A DNA stretch of 64,000 nucleotides from Flavobacteriales bacterium (GTDB lineage: Bacteria; Bacteroidota; Bacteroidia; Flavobacteriales; Flavobacteriaceae), in NCBI GenBank assembly GCA_013205245.1, contig JABMNH010000062.1, forward strand, positions 53,064-117,063. Direction: 5' to 3'. The number at the start of each line of letters is the position of its first letter. Within the stretch, counting starts at the first letter, position 1. Position numbers and translations under genes: made by a program. Shown here piece after piece: positions 33,420 through 41,440 of the stretch. The notes beneath the pieces were generated by a model that had not been told where the DNA came from, searched no databases, and saw only the letters and a list, made by a program, of their open reading frames with translations.

Positions 33420-34108
33420 ACATAATGCCGTTCTCCAAAAATACTGCTACCAATTCTTACCATATTACTGCCACATTTTATGGCTAATAGGTAATCACCA
33501 CTCATGCCCATTGATAAAGTTTTGAGTTTTGAGTTTTGCCCTTCGACTTCGCTCAGGGTGACTGTTTTGAGTTTTAAAAAAAAGGTATTCAAGCTTTTAA
33601 ATTCTGCTTCAATTTGTTCTAAATCATCTGTAAAACTGGCCATGCCCATCAATCCGACAATAGAAATGTTTTTTAACGTAATCAATTCTTCTGAATTTAG
33701 AATTTCTTCAATATCATCAAAAGGTAATCCAAATTTGGTTTCTTCTTGCGCAATGCTGGCTTGTAATAAACAATTTATCACTCGGTTGTGTTTTTCTGCT
33801 TGACGGTTAATTTCAACCAATGTTTTAAAACTGTCTACACCGTGAATTAAATCGACAAATTGTGCCATATATTTCACCTTATTCCGCTGTAAATGTCCAA
33901 TCATATGCCACTGAATATCTTTTGGGAGGGCTTCATATTTCTGAGCCATTTCTTGAATTTTATTCTCTCCAAAAACACGCTGCCCGGCATTGTAAGCTTC
34001 TAAAATAGCTGACTCTGGTTTGGTTTTAGACACAGCAACCAAGGTAACTTGCGGTGGTAAAATGCTTTTTATTTGATTTAGTTTTGTGGCAATATCTAGA
34101 ATTTCCAT
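33416..34108 (-). CDS. YggS-family PLP-binding protein with a palindromic coding insertion
   Basis: 230 aa PLP-homeostasis protein of the YggS/PROSC family: P-L-P Lys in V-A-V-S-K-T-K, F-G-E-N-K-I-Q-E, W-H-M-I-G-H-L-Q-R-N-K, and C-terminal L-S-M-G-M-S-G-D-Y then M-V-R-I-G-S-S-I-F-G. Between the usual K-L-K-T and L-S-M-G it carries 15 extra residues (V-T-L-S-E-V-E-G-Q-N-S-K-L-K-T) that end by repeating K-L-K-T. These are encoded by a palindromic element in frame. The insertion sits in a surface loop before a core strand, so function is probably kept. Confidence 0.92.
   Translation of the reverse strand: MEILDIATKLNQIKSILPPQVTLVAVSKTKPESAILEAYNAGQRVFGENKIQEMAQKYEALPKDIQWHMIGHLQRNKVKYMAQFVDLIHGVDSFKTLVEINRQAEKHNRVINCLLQASIAQEETKFGLPFDDIEEILNSEELITLKNISIVGLMGMASFTDDLEQIEAEFKSLNTFFLKLKTVTLSEVEGQNSKLKTLSMGMSGDYLLAIKCGSNMVRIGSSIFGERHYV
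33526..33575. repeat. palindromic mini-element inserted in the yggS reading frame
   Basis: A CCCTTCGACTTCGCTCAGGG-type core (33539-33558), with CCCT/AGGG ends forming a short stem, is flanked by a perfect 12-bp direct repeat GTTTTGAGTTTT (33526-33537 and 33564-33575). The net gain in yggS is 45 bp, a multiple of three. A related core lies at 34136-34160. Confidence 0.75.
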
Positions 34109-34135
34109 TTTTTAAATTTTGGTTTTAATGATGAG

Positions 34136-34160
34136 ATTCTTCGACTACGCTCAGAATGAC
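34136..34160. repeat. second copy of the TTCGACTACGCTCAG-type palindrome
   Basis: Same core as the element in yggS (TTCGACTWCGCTCAG...TGAC) but here the stem is ATTCT/AGAAT instead of CCCT/AGGG, a compensated change. It lies in the gap between yggS and the DUF1015 gene. Confidence 0.7.
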
Positions 34161-34194
34161 ATTTCTCAATGTGACACAATATAAATATTAAATT

Positions 34195-35430
34195 TTAAAA
34201 TTCGTAAATGGTTAAACCACTACGCAATTTTGGTTCAATATACGTACTTTTAGGAGGCATTGTTAAATTGGCATCGGCAATAGATTTTAACTGAGTTACA
34301 GAAGTTGGATATAAGCCAAAACCGACCGCATATTTTCCAGAATCTACTTCGTCTTTAAGTTGCGATGCGTTTAGCATTGCTGGTTTATAGTTTATTTTAT
34401 CACTATTAGTCAAATCATTAATACCTAAAATAGGTTTTAAAATCGTAGTAAAAAGGACTTGCGCATCTAAATCGTCTAAAGCATTTGTAATTTTATACGC
34501 TGTTTTACGCAAATATAAAGCATAATAATCGCCCTCTAAATACATGCTAAAATGATGTTTTTTAGAAGGTTTATAGTGTTTGTTTTCTTGTTTTTGGATT
34601 CTGAAATAGGTATCTAATTCAATCAGAAATTTATCTTTATCTAAGCCGTTTAAGGTTTTTACAAAACGGTTAAAAGAAGATATTTTTAAATTAGATTCGG
34701 CTATTAAATAACTCATAAAAAAGTTATAGTTTTCATCTCCTTTATGCTTAGGATTGCTTTCTTTCTTAGCATTTGCCAAATAGGCAGACGATGCCGTGCG
34801 GTGATGCCCATCGGCAATATAAACAGCATCCATATTAGCAAATTCAGATGATATTGTGGCAATATCTTCTGCATCATCAATCACCCAAAATAAATGTGTA
34901 CGTTTTTTATTACTTGTAAATTCGTATTCGGCGCGTTGCTTTTTGTATTTATCAAATAAGGCTGTAAGCTTTGAATTGTCTGGATAGGTTAGGAGTACAG
35001 GCTCTGCATTAAATCCTGTAGTTTCGAGATATTTTCCGAATAAAGCTTCACGGTCTTTTAAAGTAGCTTCATGTTTTTTTATGATGCCATTATTATAATC
35101 GGCAACACTAGAAGTTGCAATAAATCCCCAATAGGTTTTTGATTTATACGATTTTTGATGTAAATAATAAGCTGGCTTGGCATCCTGAATAAAGAAATCA
35201 TTTTCTTTAAATTCTAAATAACGGTTGCGTATCAGCTTAAAGCGTTGCACACCTTTTAAATTGAGCTGATATCTATAACCCGGTTTTAAAATATGCAAAA
35301 ACGAAAAAGGATTGTATTTAAGGATAGCGGCTAATTCTTCATCGCTGTAAAGCTCAAAAGAACGTGTTGTTACCAAAGCCGCCTTGTCTCGTATAGGACG
35401 AACAGCCTTAAAAGGACGTACTATTGCCAT
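34195..35430 (-). CDS. DUF1015 protein in the serine operon
   Basis: 411 aa. Opens with the DUF1015 signature V-R-P-F-K-A-V-R-P and contains D-G-H-H-R at 207-211 (A-D-G-H-H-R-T-A-S-S). D-G-H-H-R is also the central motif of the ParB/sulfiredoxin-fold free-serine kinases SerK and SbnI. It is the last gene after serC and serA with an 18-bp gap, and no serB (phosphoserine phosphatase) is seen here. It may therefore act on serine or phosphoserine (inference). A -7 box close to its start gives it an additional promoter. Confidence 0.88.
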   Translation of the reverse strand: MAIVRPFKAVRPIRDKAALVTTRSFELYSDEELAAILKYNPFSFLHILKPGYRYQLNLKGVQRFKLIRNRYLEFKENDFFIQDAKPAYYLHQKSYKSKTYWGFIATSSVADYNNGIIKKHEATLKDREALFGKYLETTGFNAEPVLLTYPDNSKLTALFDKYKKQRAEYEFTSNKKRTHLFWVIDDAEDIATISSEFANMDAVYIADGHHRTASSAYLANAKKESNPKHKGDENYNFFMSYLIAESNLKISSFNRFVKTLNGLDKDKFLIELDTYFRIQKQENKHYKPSKKHHFSMYLEGDYYALYLRKTAYKITNALDDLDAQVLFTTILKPILGINDLTNSDKINYKPAMLNASQLKDEVDSGKYAVGFGLYPTSVTQLKSIADANLTMPPKSTYIEPKLRSGLTIYEF

Positions 35431-35434
35431 ACTA

Positions 35435-35442
35435 CAAAGGTA
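35435..35442 (-). promoter_or_regulatory. candidate internal -7 box of the DUF1015 gene
   Basis: Minus strand TACCTTTG, full TAnnTTTG match, 4 bp upstream of the ATG at 35430. Implies an additional, leaderless transcript within the serine operon. Confidence 0.35.
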
Positions 35443-35448
35443 GTTTTT

Positions 35449-36396
35449 CTATTTTAATATGCTTATAATCTGACTAGCTAACTCTAAACCAATACGGTCT
35501 TGAGCTTCAAGTGTAGCAGCACCAATATGTGGTGTTAAAGATACATTAGGCAACATTAATAATTTTATAGCCGGTGTGGGTTCGTTTTCAAAAGTATCAA
35601 CGCCAGCATAAGCAACTTTGCCACTTTCTAAAGCGTCTACTAATGCCACTTCATCTATCACACCACCACGGGCAGCATTCACAAGAGCAGCACCCGTTTT
35701 CATCATATCGAACTCGGCATTAGAAATGAGATAGTCTTTTTGGGCAGGCACATGGAAACTAAAGAAATCGGCTTCTTTTAAAACGTTTTCTTTAGATTGT
35801 GTTACAATATCGAAACCTACTTTTTGACCATCAAAAAAGTCTAAGTCGATATGTACTTTTTCAAGAAATGGATCAAAAGCAATAACTTTCATACCAACGC
35901 CTAAGGCAATTTTTGCTGTTTCTTGACCAATACGACCAAAGCCAAAAATACCGATTGTTTTTCCTTTTAATTCACGCCCTTTGGCATAGGCTTTTTTAAG
36001 ACCTTTAAATTTTGTATCGCCATCTAATGGCATTGCTCTATTTGAATCGTGTAAAAAGCGAACCATCCCGAAAAGGTGGGCAAAAACAAGCTCGGCTACA
36101 GAATGAGACGAAGCGGCAGGTGTATTGATAACACTAATACCTTTGGCTCTGGCATAATCTACATCAATATTATCCATACCAACACCACCACGACCAATAA
36201 TTTTTAAATTGGTAGCATCAATTAATTCTTTGCGAACTGTTGTGGCACTACGGACTAACAGCACAACAACATTATTTTCGTTTATAAAATTTTCTAATTG
36301 GTCTTGCGCTACGGTTGTGGTTAAAACTTCAAATCCTGCATCTTCAAGTGCTTTAATACCACTAGCGGCTAATCCGTCGTTTGCTAATATTTTCAT
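35449..36396 (-). CDS. serA: D-3-phosphoglycerate dehydrogenase (D-2-hydroxyacid dehydrogenase)
   Basis: 315 aa. NAD-binding motif G-I-F-G-F-G-R-I-G-Q near 149-158, then R-G-G-V-I-D, and catalytic E/H in F-E-N-E-P and P-H-I-G-A. It lacks the C-terminal ACT regulatory domain of the longer SerA, so serine feedback is not expected through that domain. Its place 20 bp after serC and before DUF1015 supports 3-phosphoglycerate as substrate rather than another hydroxy acid. Confidence 0.88.
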   Translation of the reverse strand: MKILANDGLAASGIKALEDAGFEVLTTTVAQDQLENFINENNVVVLLVRSATTVRKELIDATNLKIIGRGGVGMDNIDVDYARAKGISVINTPAASSHSVAELVFAHLFGMVRFLHDSNRAMPLDGDTKFKGLKKAYAKGRELKGKTIGIFGFGRIGQETAKIALGVGMKVIAFDPFLEKVHIDLDFFDGQKVGFDIVTQSKENVLKEADFFSFHVPAQKDYLISNAEFDMMKTGAALVNAARGGVIDEVALVDALESGKVAYAGVDTFENEPTPAIKLLMLPNVSLTPHIGAATLEAQDRIGLELASQIISILK

Positions 36397-36416
36397 TCTT
36401 TTGTTTTTTTAATATA

Positions 36417-37475
36417 TTATAATTGTTGCATTGTATTTACCAAAACTTGTACGCTTTCTAGTGGTAAGGCATTGTATATACTTGCGCGGTAACCACCTAC
36501 AGAACGGTGTCCTTTTAATCCGTTAAGGCCCGCATTTTTACATAAGGCATCAAAAGCGTCTTTTTTAGAATCGTCTGTAAGCACAAAAGTGACATTCATA
36601 TTTGAACGGTCTTCTTTAACAGCCGTTCCTTTAAAATTAGGATTGTTATCAATTTCGCCGTAAAGTAAATCGGCTTTAGCATTATTTATTTTTTCGATGG
36701 CTTTAATACCACCCAAATCTTTTAACCATTGTAAAGTTAACATTGATACATACACAGGAAAAACAGCTGGTGTGTTAAACATGCTGTCTTTAGAAATATG
36801 TATTTGGTAATCTAACATAGAAGGAATGGTGCGTCCGGTTTTGCCCAAAACACTTTCTTTAACTACAACTAGGGTAGTACCAGCAGGACCCATATTTTTT
36901 TGAGCGCCAGCGTAAATTAAATCGAATTTAGAGAAATCTAATTGTCGTGAGAAAATATCAGAACTCATATCGCACACAAGTAAAGTATCTGTTTTTGGAA
37001 ACTCTTTTATTTGTGTGCCGTGGATTGTGTTATTACTTGTACAATGAAAATAATCAGCATCCGCAGGAATGTTGTAATTTTTAGGAATATATGTGTAACC
37101 TTTATCTTTAGATGAAGCCACAACATCGATTTCGCCCAATAATTTAGCTTCTTTAATGGCATTAGAACTCCAAGCACCTGTGTCTAAATAAGCGGCCTTG
37201 CCATCAACGGGCAACAGATTATAAGGGGTCATTAAGAACTCTAAACTGGCACCACCTTGTAAAAATACAGCATTGTATCCTTTACCTTCTAAACCCAAAA
37301 GTTCTAAAGCTAGATGACGTGCTTTTTCCATTACAGCAACAAAATCTGCACTGCGATGCGAAACTTCGATCAACGATAAGTTTAAATTGTTAAAATTAAG
37401 CACCGCTTCTGATGCTTTTTTTAATACTTCTTGCGGTAAAATACTAGGTCCCGCACTAAAATTATGCATTTTCAT
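36417..37475 (-). CDS. serC: phosphoserine aminotransferase
   Basis: 352 aa class V aminotransferase. N-terminal H-N-F-S-A-G-P-S-I-L-P, phosphate and PLP site with the Schiff-base Lys in Y-A-G-A-Q-K-N-M-G-P-A-G, and C-terminal L-K-G-H-R-S-V-G-G-Y-R-A-S. Converts 3-phosphohydroxypyruvate to phosphoserine. First gene of the serC-serA-DUF1015 unit. Start at the first ATG; Met3 is an equally good alternative. Confidence 0.95.
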   Translation of the reverse strand: MKMHNFSAGPSILPQEVLKKASEAVLNFNNLNLSLIEVSHRSADFVAVMEKARHLALELLGLEGKGYNAVFLQGGASLEFLMTPYNLLPVDGKAAYLDTGAWSSNAIKEAKLLGEIDVVASSKDKGYTYIPKNYNIPADADYFHCTSNNTIHGTQIKEFPKTDTLLVCDMSSDIFSRQLDFSKFDLIYAGAQKNMGPAGTTLVVVKESVLGKTGRTIPSMLDYQIHISKDSMFNTPAVFPVYVSMLTLQWLKDLGGIKAIEKINNAKADLLYGEIDNNPNFKGTAVKEDRSNMNVTFVLTDDSKKDAFDALCKNAGLNGLKGHRSVGGYRASIYNALPLESVQVLVNTMQQL

Positions 37476-37550
37476 AGAGAGTTTGATTTACGCATCAAAT
37501 TTCTGCAAATTATTACAAACAAGCCCTATAAGAATTCAAGTATTTTTAAT

Positions 37551-39098
37551 TTATTTTGGGTCTAAAACCACACAAGGAATAATCATTTCTTCTAAAGAAA
37601 TACCACCGTGCTGGAAGGTGTTTTTATAGTATTTAACAAAATGATTATAATTGTTAGGATACGCAAAAAAGTAGTCTTCTTTAGCAAAAACAAATGAGCT
37701 ACTCATGTGTAAACTAGGTAAAAAGATATCTTTTGGGTTGGTAACGGCATAAACTTCTTTATCGTTATAAGTCATACTTCTACCAGTTTTATAACGCAAA
37801 TTAGAACTGATGTTTTTGTCGCCTACAATTTTTGAAGGATTTTTGACATTTATAGTACCATGATCTGTGGTTATAATAAGTTTATATTTTAACCGATGTG
37901 CTTTTTGAATAAGCTCAAAAAGTGTGGAATTTTTAAACCAGCTTAAACTCAAAGAACGGTAGGCTTTATCGTCTGCTGCCAATTCTTTAATCATATCCAT
38001 TTCTGTACGAGAATGTGACAACATATCTACAAAATTATACACTACAGCCGTTAATTTATTTTGTTTATTTGCGCCAAAATTGGCTAAGAGTTCCTTGCCT
38101 TTTTGAAGGTTTGTAATTTTAAAATAATCGAATGGAATGTCAAGACCAAGACGCTTTAATTGTGTGGTTAAAAATTCTTTTTCAAAAAGATTCTTACCAC
38201 CTTCTTCGGTGTCATTGAGCCAATATTCTGGATATTTTTTCTCCATTTCTGATGGCATTAGACCAGAAAAAATGGCATTTCGTGCATATTGCGTGGCTGT
38301 TGGTAAGATGCTACAATAAGCTGCCTCTTGTTCAATAGCGTAATATTTTTGGATAAGAGGTTTGAATATTAGCCATTGATCATATCTTAAACTATCAACA
38401 ACAATAAAAAGTGTATTGTCATTTTTTTTAATACTTGGTGCTACAAAATTCTTAAATATACTAGGCGATAATATGGGTGCATCATCATCATGAAACCAAT
38501 CGGCATAATTTTTAGATATGAATTTACAAAATTGCGCATTGGCTTCTTGTTTCTGACTTTCTAAAATTTCGGTTAAGCCTAAATCGTCTATAGACTCTAA
38601 CTCTAGTTCCCAATGGAGTAAACGCTGATACAATTTGTTCCAATCGTCAAAAGAATTAACAGAAGCCAGTTCCATACTTATCTTTCTAAACTCTTGCTGG
38701 TAATTGGATGTTGTTTTTTCTGATATCAAGCGTGAATGATCAAGATTCTTTTTTAAGCTTAATAAAATCTGATTGGGATTTACGGGTTTAATCAAGTAAT
38801 CGGCTATTTTAGAACCAATGGCTTCTTCCATAATATATTCTTCTTCACTTTTTGTAATCATAATTACAGGAAGATTTGGCTTTAAAATCTTTATCTGAGT
38901 GAGTGTTTCAAGACCACTTAATCCGGGCATATTTTCATCTAATAAAACAACATCTAATAAAGTATTTTCTATAATTTCAAGCGCTTCATAGCCACTATTG
39001 CAAGGGGTTACAGCATAATTTTTACTTTCTAAAAAAATAATATGAGGTTTTAATAAGGTTACTTCATCATCAACCCAAAGAATCTTTACTTTTTGCAT
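37551..39098 (-). CDS. porX: PorX, response regulator of type IX secretion with PglZ domain
   Basis: 515 aa. Residues 1-125 are a receiver domain with D-D-E (10-12) and phosphoacceptor Asp54 in L-L-D-E-N-M-P-G. The C-terminal part (about 200-515) is an alkaline-phosphatase-superfamily PglZ domain with V-D-S-L-R-Y and T-T-D-H-G metal sites. This is the domain architecture of PorX, which with sensor PorY and sigma factor SigP controls the type IX secretion system in Porphyromonas. Neither porY nor sigP is in this window, so it is an orphan here. Confidence 0.93.
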   Translation of the reverse strand: MQKVKILWVDDEVTLLKPHIIFLESKNYAVTPCNSGYEALEIIENTLLDVVLLDENMPGLSGLETLTQIKILKPNLPVIMITKSEEEYIMEEAIGSKIADYLIKPVNPNQILLSLKKNLDHSRLISEKTTSNYQQEFRKISMELASVNSFDDWNKLYQRLLHWELELESIDDLGLTEILESQKQEANAQFCKFISKNYADWFHDDDAPILSPSIFKNFVAPSIKKNDNTLFIVVDSLRYDQWLIFKPLIQKYYAIEQEAAYCSILPTATQYARNAIFSGLMPSEMEKKYPEYWLNDTEEGGKNLFEKEFLTTQLKRLGLDIPFDYFKITNLQKGKELLANFGANKQNKLTAVVYNFVDMLSHSRTEMDMIKELAADDKAYRSLSLSWFKNSTLFELIQKAHRLKYKLIITTDHGTINVKNPSKIVGDKNISSNLRYKTGRSMTYNDKEVYAVTNPKDIFLPSLHMSSSFVFAKEDYFFAYPNNYNHFVKYYKNTFQHGGISLEEMIIPCVVLDPK

Positions 39099-39121
39099 AA
39101 AATAAGTTATAAGGAATTATG

Positions 39122-39129
39122 TATTTTTG
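39122..39129 (+). promoter_or_regulatory. candidate -7 box of the HD phosphohydrolase gene
   Basis: TATTTTTG, full TAnnTTTG match. It decides the start of the following gene: it lies downstream of a frame-open upstream start but 20 bp before the TTG at 39150. Confidence 0.45.
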
Positions 39130-39149
39130 TATTAAATAATTATAAAAGT

Positions 39150-40367
39150 TTGAACAAACTTAAGATATTAAACGACCCAATCTACGGATTTATTTCAATT
39201 CCCAACGAATTAATTTTTGATTTGATAGAGCATCCTTACTTCCAGCGTTTGAGACGTGTTTCTCAAATGGGGCTGTCGTATTTGGTTTATCCTGGAGCAC
39301 ATCACACGCGTTTTCACCATGCTTTGGGATGCATGCATTTGATGCAAAAAGCCATCAGAGTATTGAAATTTAAAGGTGTCGTTATTACGGATGAAGAATC
39401 TAATGCCCTTTTAATAGCCATAATGTTGCACGATATTGGGCATGGCGCTTTTTCGCACGCTTTAGAAAATAGCATTGTTGAAGGCATTAGCCACGAATAT
39501 ATTTCACTTCAATTTATGGAAGCCTTAAACCATGAATTTAACGGTCAATTAGCATTGGCCATTCAGATTTTCAAAGGCAATTACAAACGACAATTTTTTC
39601 ATCAATTGATAACAAGTCAACTTGATATTGACCGTATGGATTATTTAAAGCGCGACAGTTTTTACACAGGAGTATCAGAAGGAAACATCAATTCAGAACG
39701 TATAATCACCATGTTTAATGTGGTAGATAACGATTTGGTTATTGAAGGGAAAGGCTTGTATTCTATAGAGAAGTTTTTAACAGCACGCCGTTTAATGTAT
39801 TGGCAGGTTTACTTGCACAAAACAGGACTGGTAGCAGAAAAAACGCTTGTAAAAGTTTTAAAACGCGCCAAAGAATTAAGCAGAAAAGGTGTTGAATTAT
39901 CTGCAAGTAAAGCTTTTTCTTATTTTTTAGAACATGGTGTAAATACAGAAAATTGGGATGCAGATTCATTAGAAATATTTGCAGAATTAGATGATTACGA
40001 TGTGCTTTCAGCCATAAAATCGTGGCAAAATCATGATGATTTTATATTGTCAACTTTAAGTAAATCTATTATAAACAGACGGTTACCAAGAATAGTTATT
40101 AATAATAAAGCGCCAGAAAAAGCACAGTTAGATGCACTTAAAAAAAGTGTGTTGGCAACTTATCCAATAAAGAAATCGGAGGTGAGCTATTTTGTAGATT
40201 CAGGGAAAATTCAAAATCTGGCTTACAATAAGAATCAAGATCCAATTAAAATTTTATATAAAAACGGTGAGGTTACTAATTTTTTAAAAGCGTCAGATTT
40301 TAACAGATCTGAAACATTAACCAAACCTATTATAAAATATTTTATGTATGCTCCTAAAGAATTATAG
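39150..40367 (+). CDS. HD-domain phosphohydrolase
   Basis: 405 aa from TTG 39150. The frame stays open to 39093, but that would put the start upstream of the promoter-like box. HD superfamily motifs: H-H-T-R-F-H-H, then L-H-D-I-G-H-G and a later D in D-R-M-D-Y-L-K-R-D, giving H...HD...D metal ligands. Related to dGTPase/SAMHD1-like and YdhJ-type proteins. It may hydrolyse dNTPs or another nucleotide, but the substrate is not readable. Divergent from porX. Confidence 0.87.
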   Translation: MNKLKILNDPIYGFISIPNELIFDLIEHPYFQRLRRVSQMGLSYLVYPGAHHTRFHHALGCMHLMQKAIRVLKFKGVVITDEESNALLIAIMLHDIGHGAFSHALENSIVEGISHEYISLQFMEALNHEFNGQLALAIQIFKGNYKRQFFHQLITSQLDIDRMDYLKRDSFYTGVSEGNINSERIITMFNVVDNDLVIEGKGLYSIEKFLTARRLMYWQVYLHKTGLVAEKTLVKVLKRAKELSRKGVELSASKAFSYFLEHGVNTENWDADSLEIFAELDDYDVLSAIKSWQNHDDFILSTLSKSIINRRLPRIVINNKAPEKAQLDALKKSVLATYPIKKSEVSYFVDSGKIQNLAYNKNQDPIKILYKNGEVTNFLKASDFNRSETLTKPIIKYFMYAPKEL

Positions 40368-40392
40368 GCGTATATTTCAATTTTATTTTTTA

Positions 40393-40400
40393 TACTTTTG
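40393..40400 (+). promoter_or_regulatory. lpxD: -7 box of the lipid A operon, abutting the lpxD start
   Basis: TACTTTTG, full TAnnTTTG match, 5 bp upstream of the lpxD ATG at 40406. It would give a leaderless transcript for lpxD. Confidence 0.45.
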
Positions 40401-40405
40401 CATCG

Positions 40406-41440
40406 ATGAAATTTACAGCTACTCAAATATCAGAAATACTTGAAGGAGAAATTGATGGAGACCCTAATATTGAAGTCTTTAAACTCTCTAAAATTGAAGA
40501 AGGTGTTGCTGGGTCATTAACTTTTTTATCCAATCCTAAATACGCCCCTTTTCTATATAACACAGATGCTTCAGTCGTTATTGTTAACAATACTTTCATC
40601 CCTGAAAAGGCATTTAAAACAACACTTATAAAGGTTGAAGATTCTTACGAAGCGTTTTCTAAATTATTATCATTTTATAATGAGACCAAACTCAATAAAA
40701 TAGGCATTTCAAAATTAAGCTTTATAAGCGATTCTGCTTTGGTTGGAGAAAATACATATATAGCCGAATTTGCTTTTGTTGGCGAAAACGTAAAGTTGGG
40801 GAATAATGTCAAATTATTTCCGAATGTGTATATTGGAGATAATGTAGAAATAGGCGACAATACCGTTTTGTTTTCTGGCGTAAAAATTTATTCAGAAAGT
40901 ATTATTGGCGCACATTGTGCTTTTCATTCTGGTGTCATAATTGGCTCTGATGGTTTTGGATTTGCACCAAGCAAGAATGGTGTTTTTTCTAAAATTCCTC
41001 AAATAGGCAATGTTATTATTGAAGACCATGTTGATATTGGCGCTAATACAACTATAGATAGAGCCACTTTAGGCTCTACAATTATCCGCAAAGGCGTTAA
41101 GCTAGACAATCAGATACAAATAGCTCACAATGTAGAAATTGATGAAAATACGGTAATCGCCGCTCAAACAGGTGTCGCAGGTTCCGTAAAAATTGGAAAA
41201 AATTGTAAAATTGGCGGTCAGGTTGGTATTGCTGGGCACCTAGTAATAGGCGATTTTGTTAATATTCAGGCACAAACTGGCGTAGGTAGAAACCTGAGTA
41301 ATAACGAAACCGTACAAGGAAGTCCTGCTTTGCCTTATTCAGACTATTATAAATCTTATGTTCACTTTAAAAATCTAAGCAAATTGGTAGATAAAGTAAG
41401 TTCATTAGAAAAAGAATTATTAAAATTAAAGAAAGATTAA
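40406..41440 (+). CDS. lpxD: UDP-3-O-(3-hydroxyacyl)glucosamine N-acyltransferase
   Basis: 344 aa. N-terminal uridine-binding domain (about 1-100) followed by a left-handed beta-helix of hexapeptide repeats, with the catalytic His in H-C-A-F-H-S-G and the Asn/Asp-rich [10 protein letters not shown]. Transfers the N-linked 3-hydroxyacyl chain in lipid A assembly. First gene of a tight operon: its stop shares one base with the lpxC-fabZ start. Confidence 0.95.
   Translation: MKFTATQISEILEGEIDGDPNIEVFKLSKIEEGVAGSLTFLSNPKYAPFLYNTDASVVIVNNTFIPEKAFKTTLIKVEDSYEAFSKLLSFYNETKLNKIGISKLSFISDSALVGENTYIAEFAFVGENVKLGNNVKLFPNVYIGDNVEIGDNTVLFSGVKIYSESIIGAHCAFHSGVIIGSDGFGFAPSKNGVFSKIPQIGNVIIEDHVDIGANTTIDRATLGSTIIRKGVKLDNQIQIAHNVEIDENTVIAAQTGVAGSVKIGKNCKIGGQVGIAGHLVIGDFVNIQAQTGVGRNLSNNETVQGSPALPYSDYYKSYVHFKNLSKLVDKVSSLEKELLKLKKD

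Noticed and set aside
39093..39149. N-terminal extension of the HD phosphohydrolase
   Set aside because: The in-frame reading upstream of TTG 39150 lies before a full-match -7 box and overlaps porX; the family normally starts M-N-K-L-K.
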